A stretch of DNA of 64,000 nt from an uncultured Flavobacteriales bacterium (GTDB lineage Bacteria > Bacteroidota > Bacteroidia > Flavobacteriales > Crocinitomicaceae): NCBI GenBank assembly GCA_946480085.1, contig CAMLHZ010000013.1, forward strand, positions 1 through 64,000, written 5' to 3'. Both the position numbers and the translations under genes were made by a program. Position 1 is the first letter of the stretch. Each line of letters opens with the position of its first letter. Below are positions 56,050-64,000 of the stretch, one piece after another. The notes below the pieces were generated by a model, which worked only from the letters and a program-made list of their open reading frames with translations, was not told the origin of the DNA and did not search any database.

Positions 56050-56214
56050 CCGCAGGAAATTGAATCCCGAAGACATTAGTCTTTGGGATTTTTTCTTTTA
56101 TAGCATTTCGAAACCCGTTTCGGAATGGTAAAAAGGAAAAAGCACGAAGTTTTCGAAGAAAATGAGGGATTCAATTTGATTAAGTGGAACCCGATGGGGA
56201 TATTTAATCCCTCA

Positions 56215-56373
56215 TTGAGTTAAATGGCCGCAACACAAAAATCTTCAATGACCGAAAAGGTTATTCATTATCTTTGAAAAGATCCTGAAAATATGGACAA
56301 CCAAGAAGGTCAGACATCTTCCTACTTAATCTTTTTTCAGCTTCGACTCTAGTTTCGATTCAAAGTCTTTATC
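56215..56373. other. Spacer upstream of the HEPN-motif gene
   Basis: No gene. It contains a TATCTTTG box (56269-56276), a match to TAnnTTTG, which would start transcription about 90 bp before the ATG at 56374. Nothing else was recognised. Confidence 0.45.
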
Positions 56374-57777
56374 ATGCAGAAACCAAATTTCAAGATTACT
56401 GAACCCACATTTGATTACATAAAGAATATTGAATTACCAAAGATTTTTGAATCAAACTCGAACAATCCACCAATTGATGAAATACAATTAACCATTGAAA
56501 AAGGAGACAGATGTTTCAAATTTGAAACTGAGATAAAAATCGTTAAGGGTATGGCAAAATACCAAAGCATAGCTTACGGCTTCAACGAAGAATTTTCTCT
56601 CAAAAATAGCATTCGAACTTGGCAAGTGCCAAAAGGGACGCCAGATGTTCATATCACCTTGGGCGGTAATAGTTCAGGAATGAGAACATCAGGTGAAATA
56701 AGTCTCATCGAAGAAAACTACAGAAAATTGCAGTCAACATATTTTAGAGTGGTTCTACCCAAACCCAAACAGAGAGACGATGTTGACAATTTTCTTTTAG
56801 GTGAATGCTATAATTATGAAAATACCGTTAGTAGAGGTTTTACTTCTTTTTCATGTAACAATAATCTTTTTCATCTTTTCACATATTACAACGAAGAAAG
56901 ACCATCATTAATTATTGACTCTATGTCATTGATCAATTCATTTGAACTTGAAACCTCAATAGATGCCATCTTATTTTCTCTTGGTTTAATTTCGGGTTCA
57001 GTAGCAGGTGAAGAAATGTTCATTCTGCAATCAGACTCAAATGAATTTACAAATATTTCAGGATTTCGTTTTACATGGTTGAAAGACACAATTGAAACAG
57101 GAATGAAAATAGTCGATCCCGATTTGTTTTCACAATTACAAAAGCTAGATAGAGTAACTGGACATATTACGCCTGAAACCTTTTCAAGATTAACGACAAA
57201 CGCCGTTAGAGATGTTAGATTTATGCGAGCAATTAAAATCATCTCTTACGCCAACACATACCCCCTTGAGATTCAAGCATCTTCATATTCAGTCGCTCTA
57301 GAAACGGTTAAAAACATATTACTCGAAGAAAATCGTGAAACAACAAATCCTTTCAAGAACAAAAAAAATGCTCAAGAAACAATCAAAAAACTTAAGGCGC
57401 TTATTGATGAAATGGATGATGAGGAGTTCAACAATAAAACTGTGGTTCTAAAAAAACTCGATCAATTAAATCAAATGACAAATCGAGATGGATTTACATT
57501 AGCTTTCGACCTATTGAATTTTAAGCTAACTGAATCAGATAGGTGGGCGCTAGATAGACGAAACGATTTTTTGCACGGAAGAATTCCGTTTGAAGAAGAA
57601 TCAAACGAAATCCAAACAATAGAACTGCGAGCCCTAACATATAAATTGCATTTCTTGGTTGTTGGACTACTTTTGAAACACTCAGGATTCACTGGAATGG
57701 TAAGAAACAACCCAATGTATTTCAAACTACTGCAAGGAATTCATGAAAAAGATGATTTCTTATTCAGACACATCTAA
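56374..57777 (+). CDS. Hypothetical protein with C-terminal HEPN-like RxxxxH motif
   Basis: 467 residues without signal peptide or membrane helices. N-terminal half (about 1-180) is beta-rich (EIQLTIEKGDRCFKFETEIKI, HITLGGNSSGM). The C-terminal half is helical, with ESDRWALDRRNDFLHGRIPF, in which Arg396-Asn-Asp-Phe-Leu-His401 fits the RxxxxH of HEPN nucleases. The layout resembles ApeA-type anti-phage proteins (beta N-terminus plus HEPN), but no closer relation can be claimed without a search. Its lower GC content and position next to a tRNA duplication suggest recent acquisition. A Crp-like gene follows 13 bp later. Confidence 0.75.
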   Translation: MQKPNFKITEPTFDYIKNIELPKIFESNSNNPPIDEIQLTIEKGDRCFKFETEIKIVKGMAKYQSIAYGFNEEFSLKNSIRTWQVPKGTPDVHITLGGNSSGMRTSGEISLIEENYRKLQSTYFRVVLPKPKQRDDVDNFLLGECYNYENTVSRGFTSFSCNNNLFHLFTYYNEERPSLIIDSMSLINSFELETSIDAILFSLGLISGSVAGEEMFILQSDSNEFTNISGFRFTWLKDTIETGMKIVDPDLFSQLQKLDRVTGHITPETFSRLTTNAVRDVRFMRAIKIISYANTYPLEIQASSYSVALETVKNILLEENRETTNPFKNKKNAQETIKKLKALIDEMDDEEFNNKTVVLKKLDQLNQMTNRDGFTLAFDLLNFKLTESDRWALDRRNDFLHGRIPFEEESNEIQTIELRALTYKLHFLVVGLLLKHSGFTGMVRNNPMYFKLLQGIHEKDDFLFRHI

Positions 57778-57790
57778 CTAAAAAATATTC

Positions 57791-58324
57791 ATGAAAGCTT
57801 CAGACATCATTTCTCTTATTCAAAATAACAACCTCATTGAGAGGACAATTGTCGTTGAGCGAAATGACTTCTTAAAAACAGCAGGAAACGTTGACACCAA
57901 CATCTATTTCATTCAGGAAGGAAGTTTGCGTGTTTTTGTTTATGATGGAGATGAAGAACGAACCATTCGCTTTGGGTACAAGAACAATATTCTGGTTTCG
58001 CTGGATTCATATTTGATTGAAAAACCATCGGAATTCATCATTCAGGCAATTAAGAAATCAACTGTTTATGTGATTCCGAAAACAGCATTTACGCAGTTCA
58101 TTCAGCAGGATGAAAATCATTTACGATTGTGGATCAGCATTATGGAAGATTTGGTGATTCAACAGATTGAACGCGAAAAAGACTTGCTCACCTCATCGCC
58201 TAAGGAACGCTTTGAACGTGTTTTGCGAAGAAGCCCGCAACTGTTTCAGGAAATTCCCAACCGACACATCGCCAATTACCTGCGCATGACTCCCGAAACA
58301 CTTTCCCGCTTGAAAAAGTCTTGA
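57791..58324 (+). CDS. Crp/Fnr family transcriptional regulator
   Basis: 177 residues. The cyclic-nucleotide-binding-like beta roll covers about 10-115 (NIYFIQEGSLRVFVYDGDEERTIRFG, LVSLDSYLIEKPSEFIIQAI), followed by a dimer helix and a C-terminal HTH (EIPNRHIANYLRMTPETLSRLKK). The effector residues of CAP are not all conserved, so the ligand is open. It follows the HEPN-like gene by 13 bp, and the two may be co-transcribed. Confidence 0.9.
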   Translation: MKASDIISLIQNNNLIERTIVVERNDFLKTAGNVDTNIYFIQEGSLRVFVYDGDEERTIRFGYKNNILVSLDSYLIEKPSEFIIQAIKKSTVYVIPKTAFTQFIQQDENHLRLWISIMEDLVIQQIEREKDLLTSSPKERFERVLRRSPQLFQEIPNRHIANYLRMTPETLSRLKKS

Positions 58325-58380
58325 TTTGAATCAATGTTTATGCTTTTCCAGCTTCGGACCTTTGTCGAAAATAAAAGGTT

Positions 58381-58944
58381 ATGAAAATTGGAAGCAGCGA
58401 ACTGATCAACGATTTGAAGTCAAGAACGGAAAAGGTATTGACACAATCTGAGAAATTTCTCGCGTTAACGAATGAAGAACTGAATTACAGGACTTCGCCT
58501 GAAAGCTGGAGCATGCTCGAATGTCTGGAACATTTGAATTTATATGGTCGATTTTACCTGAAGGAGATTAAAACCAGAATGGAAGAAAATCCCAAGAAAA
58601 GTGATGAAATTTTCAAAAGTGGATTAATTGGAAATTACTTTGCCAACAGTATGCTTCCCGCTTCATCCACAAAAAAGTCGAACAACATGAAAACCTTCAA
58701 GAACATGAATCCGATCAACAGTTCATTGGGTAAACGTGTCATTGAAGAATTCATTCAGCAACAACAAGAAATGCTTCGTTTACTGGATTTTGCCAAAAAC
58801 CGGAATCTGAACAAAATAAAATGCGGTATCACCATTTCGAAATTGATCAAACTGAAATTGGGTGATACGTTCCGATTTGTCATCTATCACAATGAGCGAC
58901 ATCTGATTCAGGCGAAGCGGGTTTTGTCAGCTGCTGCCAATTAA
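58381..58944 (+). CDS. DinB family protein
   Basis: 187 residues of a four-helix bundle of DinB/YfiT type: TNEELNYRTSPESWSMLECLEHLNLYGRFYLKEI holds the first conserved His, and FVIYHNERHLIQAKRVL the C-terminal His pair for a metal site. These proteins are putative metal-dependent hydrolases or thiol transferases linked to stress. Starts 56 bp after the Crp gene. Confidence 0.88.
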   Translation: MKIGSSELINDLKSRTEKVLTQSEKFLALTNEELNYRTSPESWSMLECLEHLNLYGRFYLKEIKTRMEENPKKSDEIFKSGLIGNYFANSMLPASSTKKSNNMKTFKNMNPINSSLGKRVIEEFIQQQQEMLRLLDFAKNRNLNKIKCGITISKLIKLKLGDTFRFVIYHNERHLIQAKRVLSAAAN

Positions 58945-59027
58945 ATTCAAATAGTATCTTCATTTAACAATTATTCCAGGGAGCGCTGGTGTTTTTTGCT
59001 TAACTTTTAGTTGAACGAAAATTGCTT

Positions 59028-60233
59028 ATGGATCTCAAATCAAATGAACCCTTTTGGCTGGTCAAAAATGGCTTGATCGAAACCTATCCTTCGCTTAGAA
59101 AAGATAAAGAATGTGACGTTTTAATTGTTGGAGCCGGAATCACAGGTTGTTTAATTGCACACCAATGCATTCAGGATGGGTACAATGTAATTTTGATCGA
59201 CAAACGCGAAGTCTGCAATGGGAGTTCTTCGGCTACAACTTCGATGCTCCAATATGAAATTGATACTCCACTGCATGAATTGATCGAATTGATTGGTGAA
59301 GAAGGTGCCGTTGCAGGTTATGAGGCCTGTTCCAAAGCTATTGATGATCTTGAAAAAATTACGAAAACAATAAAATCAACTGCTGGTTTCCGAAAGAAGA
59401 ATTCACTTTATTATGCTTCACGCAAAAAGGATGTAGCCGGACTGAAAAAAGAATTCGAAGCGAGAAAAAATGCCGGCTTCAAAGTTGAATGGTTAGATGC
59501 GGATGATATCGAAAAAAAATATGGTGTTCACGAATCACATGGCGGAATTCTCTCACATCAAGGCGGGAGTGTGGATGCTTTTAAATTAGCGCACGAACTT
59601 TTAGATTATAACAGTAAAAAAGGACTTGACGTTTTCGATAAAACCGAATTGATCGGAATAGAACACAAGAAGGGATTTAATTTGTGTTCAACGAACACCG
59701 GATTTACCATTAAAGCATCACGAGCTATTTATTGCCTTGGATATGAAACAGTCAGTCTGATCAAAGAACCATTCGTGAAACTACTTAGTTCGTTTGCCAT
59801 CGTTTCGGAAGTTAATAAAGAATTGTATGAACAATACAATGACCTTTTGATTTGGAACACATCAACGCCCTACTTGTATATGCGAACAACAGACGATCAC
59901 CGTTTTTTGATTGGTGGTGAAGATGAAGAATTTCGTGATCCTGCGAAACGTGATGCCTTAATTGGTCAAAAGGAGAAAGAGCTATTAGCGAAATTTCAAA
60001 AAACCTTTCCTGGAAAAACGTTCTATTCCGATTTCGCCTGGGCAGGAACATTTGGAGAGACGAAGGATGGATTACCCTACATTGGCCAACATTCGGATTT
60101 CAAAAACTCCTATTTCGTATGCGGATTTGGCGGAAATGGAATTACCTTTTCTGTAACGGGAATGGCAATGGTTTCTGATTGGCTGAAAGGTAAAGAACAT
60201 CCATTGTCCCAGTGGTTTCGCTTTGGAAGATAG
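59028..60233 (+). CDS. FAD-dependent oxidoreductase (glycine/D-amino-acid oxidase family)
   Basis: 401 residues from the ATG at 59028; a TTG two codons earlier is less likely. The Rossmann-type FAD motif is CDVLIVGAGITGCLIAHQC, near residue 30. NGSSSATTSMLQYEID follows, typical of the DAO fold. The substrate domain ends with GLPYIGQHSDFKNSYFVCGFGGNGITFS, the C-terminal FAD contact. Oxidises an amine or amino acid of unknown identity. It converges with the Nei gene at 60240 (6 bp between stops). Confidence 0.9.
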   Translation: MDLKSNEPFWLVKNGLIETYPSLRKDKECDVLIVGAGITGCLIAHQCIQDGYNVILIDKREVCNGSSSATTSMLQYEIDTPLHELIELIGEEGAVAGYEACSKAIDDLEKITKTIKSTAGFRKKNSLYYASRKKDVAGLKKEFEARKNAGFKVEWLDADDIEKKYGVHESHGGILSHQGGSVDAFKLAHELLDYNSKKGLDVFDKTELIGIEHKKGFNLCSTNTGFTIKASRAIYCLGYETVSLIKEPFVKLLSSFAIVSEVNKELYEQYNDLLIWNTSTPYLYMRTTDDHRFLIGGEDEEFRDPAKRDALIGQKEKELLAKFQKTFPGKTFYSDFAWAGTFGETKDGLPYIGQHSDFKNSYFVCGFGGNGITFSVTGMAMVSDWLKGKEHPLSQWFRFGR

Positions 60234-60239
60234 TATCAT

Positions 60240-60974
60240 TTACCTATACAGCACCTGACAATTATCACAACTGAAACTGCGGCGTTTTTTGACTCCGGTA
60301 TATTTCTTTACAATCGGCAATTCACAACGAACACACCAGTTTTTGGTATGCGCCAACCAGTTGTTTCTGAGCTCGAATCGTTTCTTCCATTCAAGGAACT
60401 GAAAACTGTATATTCGTGCTTCTTCGATCAATTGGTCTAATTTCTCTGATGGTAGTTTCTCCACTAACGACTCAGGATGTACCTTGACTCGGTAAAGCAC
60501 TTCGTTCTTTATGATGTTTCCAACACCTGAAAAAATATCCTGCTCCAAAAGCGCATCGCAAACCATCATTTTTGGAATCTCTTTCAGCTTAAGTTTTGCT
60601 TTTTCAGGATCCCACAAGTCGCTCATTACATCAACACTCCAATCGTAGTGCGAATCAATATCGTCTTCCAAAAATTTGACAGAACAGGAATAGAGATGTA
60701 ATGCTCCATTCTCAAAAATGAATGACAAACGTGGTGACACATCGGGTTTCTTTTCATCTATCCGGTAACTCCCAAACATCAGAAAATGGATTTTCAGCGT
60801 AAATCCACCGAAGCAAAGCAGGAAGTGCTTACCCCAACTTTTAATCTCCAGCACTCTTTGATCCAGCAAACGCGCTTGGTCGATCTTACTATTTCCACTT
60901 ACCTCCAAAATTCGCTTTCCAGAGAATTTCAGGGCTTCTTCTTTCAAAATAACAATCGATGGACCTTCCGGCAT
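60240..60974 (-). CDS. DNA glycosylase/AP lyase, Fpg/Nei family
   Basis: 244 residues. The start MPEGPSIV gives the catalytic Pro and Glu once Met is removed. A Lys lies in the beta-hairpin region YSCSVKFLEDD. The H2TH segment has LEQDIFSGVGNIIKNEVLYR. A four-cysteine zinc finger CVRCELPIVKK..FSCDNCQ closes the protein. It removes oxidised bases from DNA and nicks the abasic site. Resembles Nei more than Fpg but the damage specificity cannot be fixed. Confidence 0.92.
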   Translation of the reverse strand: MPEGPSIVILKEEALKFSGKRILEVSGNSKIDQARLLDQRVLEIKSWGKHFLLCFGGFTLKIHFLMFGSYRIDEKKPDVSPRLSFIFENGALHLYSCSVKFLEDDIDSHYDWSVDVMSDLWDPEKAKLKLKEIPKMMVCDALLEQDIFSGVGNIIKNEVLYRVKVHPESLVEKLPSEKLDQLIEEARIYSFQFLEWKKRFELRNNWLAHTKNWCVRCELPIVKKYTGVKKRRSFSCDNCQVLYR

Positions 60975-61078
60975 AATTCAACAGATACAAACAATTGATG
61001 ATGCAGCGAGATGTTGCATCATCAATTGAAAGGAGATTAATAATCTATACCTGAATTTGGATTTTTCCATATCATTTT

Positions 61079-62014
61079 CTAGTCATTTGACCAACTGAAC
61101 AAGCCTTTCACAGGTTTTGTCGCGTCATCCACTTCTTTCTTGCGTTGAGCGCTGAGTTCCTTGTTAGCCTTCTGCACAGATTTTTCAGTACGATCCGTTC
61201 CTTCAATTTCTTCACACAATAACCCATCGGTTTCCTGTACGTGTTCCATCGGATGTTCAATGACCTGCCATTCTTCACCCATTTCCGGACTTTTACCTTC
61301 GTTCCAGGGGCCAGTGAATTTCTCGCCATCCGACATGTTGAAATACTTGTTACTGAATCTTGGATCACTTTGAAGGATTCCAGGAGGAAAGTTTGGCTGA
61401 ACGCTGTCAAGCGCAGCTTCGAACATTTGTAAATGCGCAACTTCGCGTGTCATTAGAAAACGCAGTGTTTCCTTCACGTATTCATCGTCAGTGAACTTCA
61501 TCAGATTCTCATAAACCAATTTGGCTGTGGCTTCAGCCGCAATATTCGACCGCATATCAACCGTAATATCACCCATTCCCATGATATATGTCGATGACCA
61601 GGGATTACCATTACTATCTGTCAAAGCTGGAGTTCCACCGCTTACCAGGAAGAAGTGCGGATCAACCAACGCATCATGAATATAGGTTTCCTTGGCTGCC
61701 GAACCATCAAGCAATTTGTTCAGATCAGATTCATCAGCAGCATTTTTCAATTCACCATTGACACCAGTCAAAAGCATTTGAATGGTTGCACCAACAATCT
61801 CCAGATGACTGAATTCCTCAGTAGCAATATCCATCAACATGTCGTACTTATCCGGATGTGGCTTTCGACAACCAAAAGCCTGAACGAAATATTGCATTGC
61901 GGCTTTCAATTCACCATTCGGACCACCAAATTGTTCCAATAACAATCTGGCAAAACGTGGATCTGGCTTTGATACACGCGCTTTAAACTGCAATTCTTTA
62001 ATATGATGAAACAT
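61079..62014 (-). CDS. Manganese catalase
   Basis: Disproportionates hydrogen peroxide using a dimanganese centre. 311 residues, the usual length. Ligands are seen in GELKAAMQYFVQAF (Glu35), ATEEFSHLEIV (Glu near 67 and His70), and later in EATAKLVYENL and REVAHLQMFEAAL. The C-terminal tail is acidic and lysine-rich, beyond the four-helix bundle, and has no known role. Near the Nei glycosylase, which fits peroxide stress. Confidence 0.94.
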   Translation of the reverse strand: MFHHIKELQFKARVSKPDPRFARLLLEQFGGPNGELKAAMQYFVQAFGCRKPHPDKYDMLMDIATEEFSHLEIVGATIQMLLTGVNGELKNAADESDLNKLLDGSAAKETYIHDALVDPHFFLVSGGTPALTDSNGNPWSSTYIMGMGDITVDMRSNIAAEATAKLVYENLMKFTDDEYVKETLRFLMTREVAHLQMFEAALDSVQPNFPPGILQSDPRFSNKYFNMSDGEKFTGPWNEGKSPEMGEEWQVIEHPMEHVQETDGLLCEEIEGTDRTEKSVQKANKELSAQRKKEVDDATKPVKGLFSWSND

Positions 62015-62176
62015 ACCCTCTTACTTTTAGTTTTAATACTTATTGACTTGAAACCGCTGGCTTCTGCACAAATTTGATGAGCTTCTCTTCCTAAAGCGTT
62101 ATACCAATCACTCTAAAAGTTGCAGGAATTCCATTTCGCGAAGGTGAACGAAGTATTCTTCAATCCAATTTTCAAT

Positions 62177-62184
62177 TATATTTG
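62177..62184 (+). promoter_or_regulatory. Probable -7 element (TATATTTG) for the lipoprotein gene
   Basis: TATATTTG fits TAnnTTTG exactly and lies 24 bp before the ATG at 62209. No TTG is seen at the usual -33 distance. Confidence 0.5.
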
Positions 62185-62208
62185 ATCATCAAACACACAA
62201 CGAAAACA

Positions 62209-63066
62209 ATGAAAAAACTCATTCTACTTTCTACTCTTGGACTCTTTATCTACAGTTGTTCAGGAAACCAAACCAGTACAACTGATCCGGGCGCAACAAC
62301 TACAACTGAAGAAAAAAAGGTTGGTCCTCCGAAAAAAATGACCTACGATCAGGCACTTGCATACACAGGCGAAGAACGAATTCCGGTAATTGTTGAAGGT
62401 TATGTTCAAACATCTGTGATCTCGAACTTTACAGCTACAACTCAAAGTGTAAATGTTTACGGTCACAGAAACCAAACAACCGGAAAATACCTTTACACGA
62501 GTATGCCCATTGGAAATGGCAAAAATCAAATGAAGCAGCTTCCCAAGGAATACCATCCTTCTGATGTTGTTATCATGGATAAAAGCGGAAAGAAAATTGG
62601 TGCTAACCAACGTGTACGCTTAACAGGAACTTTATATGCTATAGAGTCTTATTCTAAGAAAAAGGATTATACCGTTTATCTTGACGTTACAGGAATGGAA
62701 TACGTTGACGAAATTTCCGAAGACTACGCAGCAATGAATCTTCCTACATTGACTGAGAAAGATGCAAAAGTGGAGAAGAACTATGACAAGGCATTCAAGA
62801 TTGAAGGAAAGCTAGAAGTTCCAATGTTTGTATTGATCGACAACGAAACAACTGTTGATATCATTACTGCAAACAACGAAAAAATCAGCTTAAAAGTGGT
62901 AACTGGAACAGGCGAAAGTCAAATTGCCGAATTAAAGGAAAACTGGTCACCAGCTGACATTAAAATCACGAACTCTAAGGGAGCAAAAGTAAACACGAAT
63001 AAGAAAGTGACAGTTTACGGAACACTTTCGATGGACGGATTGCACGTAGAACAGATTGTTCAGTAG
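62209..63066 (+). CDS. Hypothetical lipoprotein
   Basis: 285 residues from the ATG at 62209, which begins a lipoprotein signal (MKKLILLSTLGLFIYSC, lipobox Cys); an upstream ATG in frame has no signal. It appears to hold two OB-like beta domains with similar outlines: GYVQTSVISNFTATTQSVNV..IKMDKSGKKIGANQRVRLTG and EVPMFVLIDNETTVDIITA..ITNSKGAKVNTNKKVTVYG. I do not recognise a family. Its own promoter and terminator suggest a single-gene unit. Confidence 0.75.
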   Translation: MKKLILLSTLGLFIYSCSGNQTSTTDPGATTTTEEKKVGPPKKMTYDQALAYTGEERIPVIVEGYVQTSVISNFTATTQSVNVYGHRNQTTGKYLYTSMPIGNGKNQMKQLPKEYHPSDVVIMDKSGKKIGANQRVRLTGTLYAIESYSKKKDYTVYLDVTGMEYVDEISEDYAAMNLPTLTEKDAKVEKNYDKAFKIEGKLEVPMFVLIDNETTVDIITANNEKISLKVVTGTGESQIAELKENWSPADIKITNSKGAKVNTNKKVTVYGTLSMDGLHVEQIVQ

Positions 63067-63087
63067 ATTTTCCTGGAAGAAATTTAG

Positions 63088-63130
63088 AAGCCCTGCATCT
63101 CGACTACGCTCGATGACCGCAGGGCTTTTT
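63088..63130 (+). terminator. Terminator after the lipoprotein gene, with REP-like insertion in the loop
   Basis: AAGCCCTGC (63088-63096) pairs with GCAGGGCTT (63119-63127), followed by T residues. The loop holds CTCGACTACGCTCGATGACC, which contains a TCGA..TCGA mirrored segment typical of Bacteroidota dispersed repeats. Confidence 0.75.
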
Positions 63131-63167
63131 CTGTTACGATTTCTTTGAAAAGCATTATCTTCATGCG

Positions 63168-63779
63168 ATGAAACACCTAATTCCATTTTTATTTCTTTTT
63201 GTTTCGTCTACCGGTTTTGGACAGGTTGTTGTTGGCATGCCAGAACTGATGGTTTTCTATCGTGGGTATGATAATCCCTTAGAAGCTGCTCCACAGATCA
63301 AAGTCAAAAAGATCAAACTGGAAAGTCCTGATTTTGAGTTTACGGTTTCTGAAGACAAAACAATAAAGAATTATTCGTGTACGGCAAGAGTTACGAGTTC
63401 CGTCAGCAGGGGAACAATTTACATGCTCAACGCTAAAACCAACGAACCCATCGACACATTTGAGGTGACAATTAAAACACTTCCTGATCCGAGTTTATAT
63501 TTTGGAGCAGCTGATCCAGGTGGAAAAATAAACAAAACTGAAACAAAGTTCTTTGCAAAGTACCGACCAGAAGTACCAATGGTTTGTCAGTTTCAAATTG
63601 TTTCGGGAACGATTATGATGCCGGATAAAACATTGCGCTACTTTTCAGGAAACCAACTATCAGAATCCGTTTCAAAAGAAATTCAGGCGCTTCCTGATGG
63701 AAGTACGATCTGGGTAGAAACTTACACCATTGGTCCTGATGGACGCTGGAGAATCGTGAAATCAACATTTCAGATATGA
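63168..63779 (+). CDS. GldM C-terminal-domain-like exported protein
   Basis: 203 residues with a signal peptide (FPFLFLFVSSTGFGQ). The body resembles the GldM/PorM C-terminal domain: VVVGMPELMVFYRGYDNPLE at the mature N-terminus, then repeated beta strands, and IQALPDGSTIWVETYTIGPDG near the end. It lacks the GldM membrane helix and so is a free periplasmic paralogue. It overlaps the next gene by 4 bp (ATGA-type). A role in gliding or T9SS is possible but not shown. Confidence 0.7.
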   Translation: MKHLIPFLFLFVSSTGFGQVVVGMPELMVFYRGYDNPLEAAPQIKVKKIKLESPDFEFTVSEDKTIKNYSCTARVTSSVSRGTIYMLNAKTNEPIDTFEVTIKTLPDPSLYFGAADPGGKINKTETKFFAKYRPEVPMVCQFQIVSGTIMMPDKTLRYFSGNQLSESVSKEIQALPDGSTIWVETYTIGPDGRWRIVKSTFQI

Positions 63780-64000
63780 AAGCTATCGCATTTTTGATTT
63801 TACTTCTACCAACGATTTCTGTTGGTCAAGGAACACTCAACTTGTCAGAGATGAACTTATTATGGACTAACTACCCTAATAAAATTGAACTGGCGACCGG
63901 ACAGTACAAAAAGAAAGTTCGGATTGTTGGGGAAAACATGAAGCTCACTCCAACAGACAAGAATAAATATACTGCTATTGTCACACCAACTGACAAAGAC
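63776..64000 (+). CDS. Partial exported protein, probable second GldM-like paralogue
   Basis: Starts at ATG 63776, overlapping the stop of the preceding gene by 4 bp, and runs off the right edge after 75 codons. A signal peptide (MKAIAFLILLLPTISVGQ) is followed by LNLSEMNLLWTNYPNKIELATG, which aligns in outline with the start of the mature part of its neighbour. Only the N-terminal region is visible. Confidence 0.75.
   Translation, partial: MKAIAFLILLLPTISVGQGTLNLSEMNLLWTNYPNKIELATGQYKKKVRIVGENMKLTPTDKNKYTAIVTPTDKD

Larger units (their letters stand above)
55974..56214 (+). repeat. Direct repeat, copy 2 (tRNA-Ser 3' end plus flank, interrupted by palindromes)
   Basis: GGTACCGGGGTTCGAA (55974-55989) matches tRNA-Ser except for one missing G. 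Then comes the palindrome at 55990-56015, TCCCTCACTCTC of the tRNA, a second palindrome at 56028-56049, and CCGCAGG at 56050, from which the match with copy 1 continues to 56214. Removing the two palindromes restores a continuous tRNA 3' end. This copy lacks the 5' half, so it is a tRNA remnant and not a gene. Confidence 0.85.

Noticed and set aside
55726..56214. Insertion sequence or integrase-type genomic island at tRNA-Ser
   Set aside because: No transposase, integrase or tyrosine recombinase is present; only a 90-residue GIY-YIG protein lies between the repeats.

Overview
The window is a chromosomal segment of a member of the Bacteroidota, most probably a marine or freshwater Flavobacteriales of the Crocinitomicaceae/Fluviicola type (inference). 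The support is an LpxC-FabZ fusion in an lpxD-lpxC/fabZ-lpxA cluster, type IX secretion (T9SS) sorting-domain and GldM-like proteins, propeller/Y_Y_Y sensor kinases with LytTR regulators, TAnnTTTG promoters, two-copy palindromic dispersed repeats, and no convincing Shine-Dalgarno use.

Region 1 (1-14878, minus strand) is a single uninterrupted reading frame of at least 4959 codons that runs off the left edge. It encodes a giant secreted surface protein: signal peptide, glycine-rich N-terminal region, about 1500 residues of calcium-binding thrombospondin type 3 (TSP3)-like repeats with about 725-bp higher-order repeats, 18 tandem Calx-beta domains, six Ig/cadherin-like modules, and a second TSP3 array with exact 174-bp periodicity. 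Its C-terminus, where a T9SS signal is expected, lies outside the window.

Region 2 (15342-22041, plus) is a kinase-regulator-kinase cassette: two LytS-type propeller sensor kinases flanking one LytTR response regulator. Region 3 (22043-28182, minus) holds topB, a T9SS-sorted protein, and an overlapping set with an M20 amidohydrolase, two DUF4230 paralogues and folA. A tRNA-His locus with a partial tandem duplication follows (28.3-28.6 kb).

Region 4 (28829-31089, plus) has a lipoprotein and a polyprenyl-phosphate sugar transferase. Region 5 (31095-46730, minus) is mostly housekeeping: outer-membrane beta-barrel proteins, an rlmD-like methyltransferase without iron-sulfur cysteines, lpxA, lpxC-fabZ, lpxD, trxA, a TerC-family gene, and a menaquinone cluster (menI-menF-S23 insertion-menD). 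A possible small RNA with two competing hairpins lies at about 42.82-42.91 kb. Region 6 (46786-55268) holds two paralogous exported proteins, a TonB-C protein, lon, a glycosyltransferase and a GWxTD protein.

Region 7 (55418-62014) looks accessory. A tRNA-Ser gene with a textbook promoter and terminator is followed by a small GIY-YIG nuclease gene whose 3' end reads into a second, palindrome-interrupted copy of the tRNA-Ser 3' end and its flank. Next come a HEPN-motif protein of possible defence function, a Crp-like regulator, DinB, an FAD oxidoreductase, a Nei/Fpg glycosylase and a manganese catalase. The right edge (62209-64000) has a lipoprotein and two overlapping GldM-C-like exported proteins, the second cut by the window end.

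The most interesting non-gene signal is that both tRNA loci carry partial downstream copies of their own 3' ends, each broken by a short palindromic repeat; at the tRNA-Ser locus the palindrome supplies the stop codon of the GIY-YIG gene.
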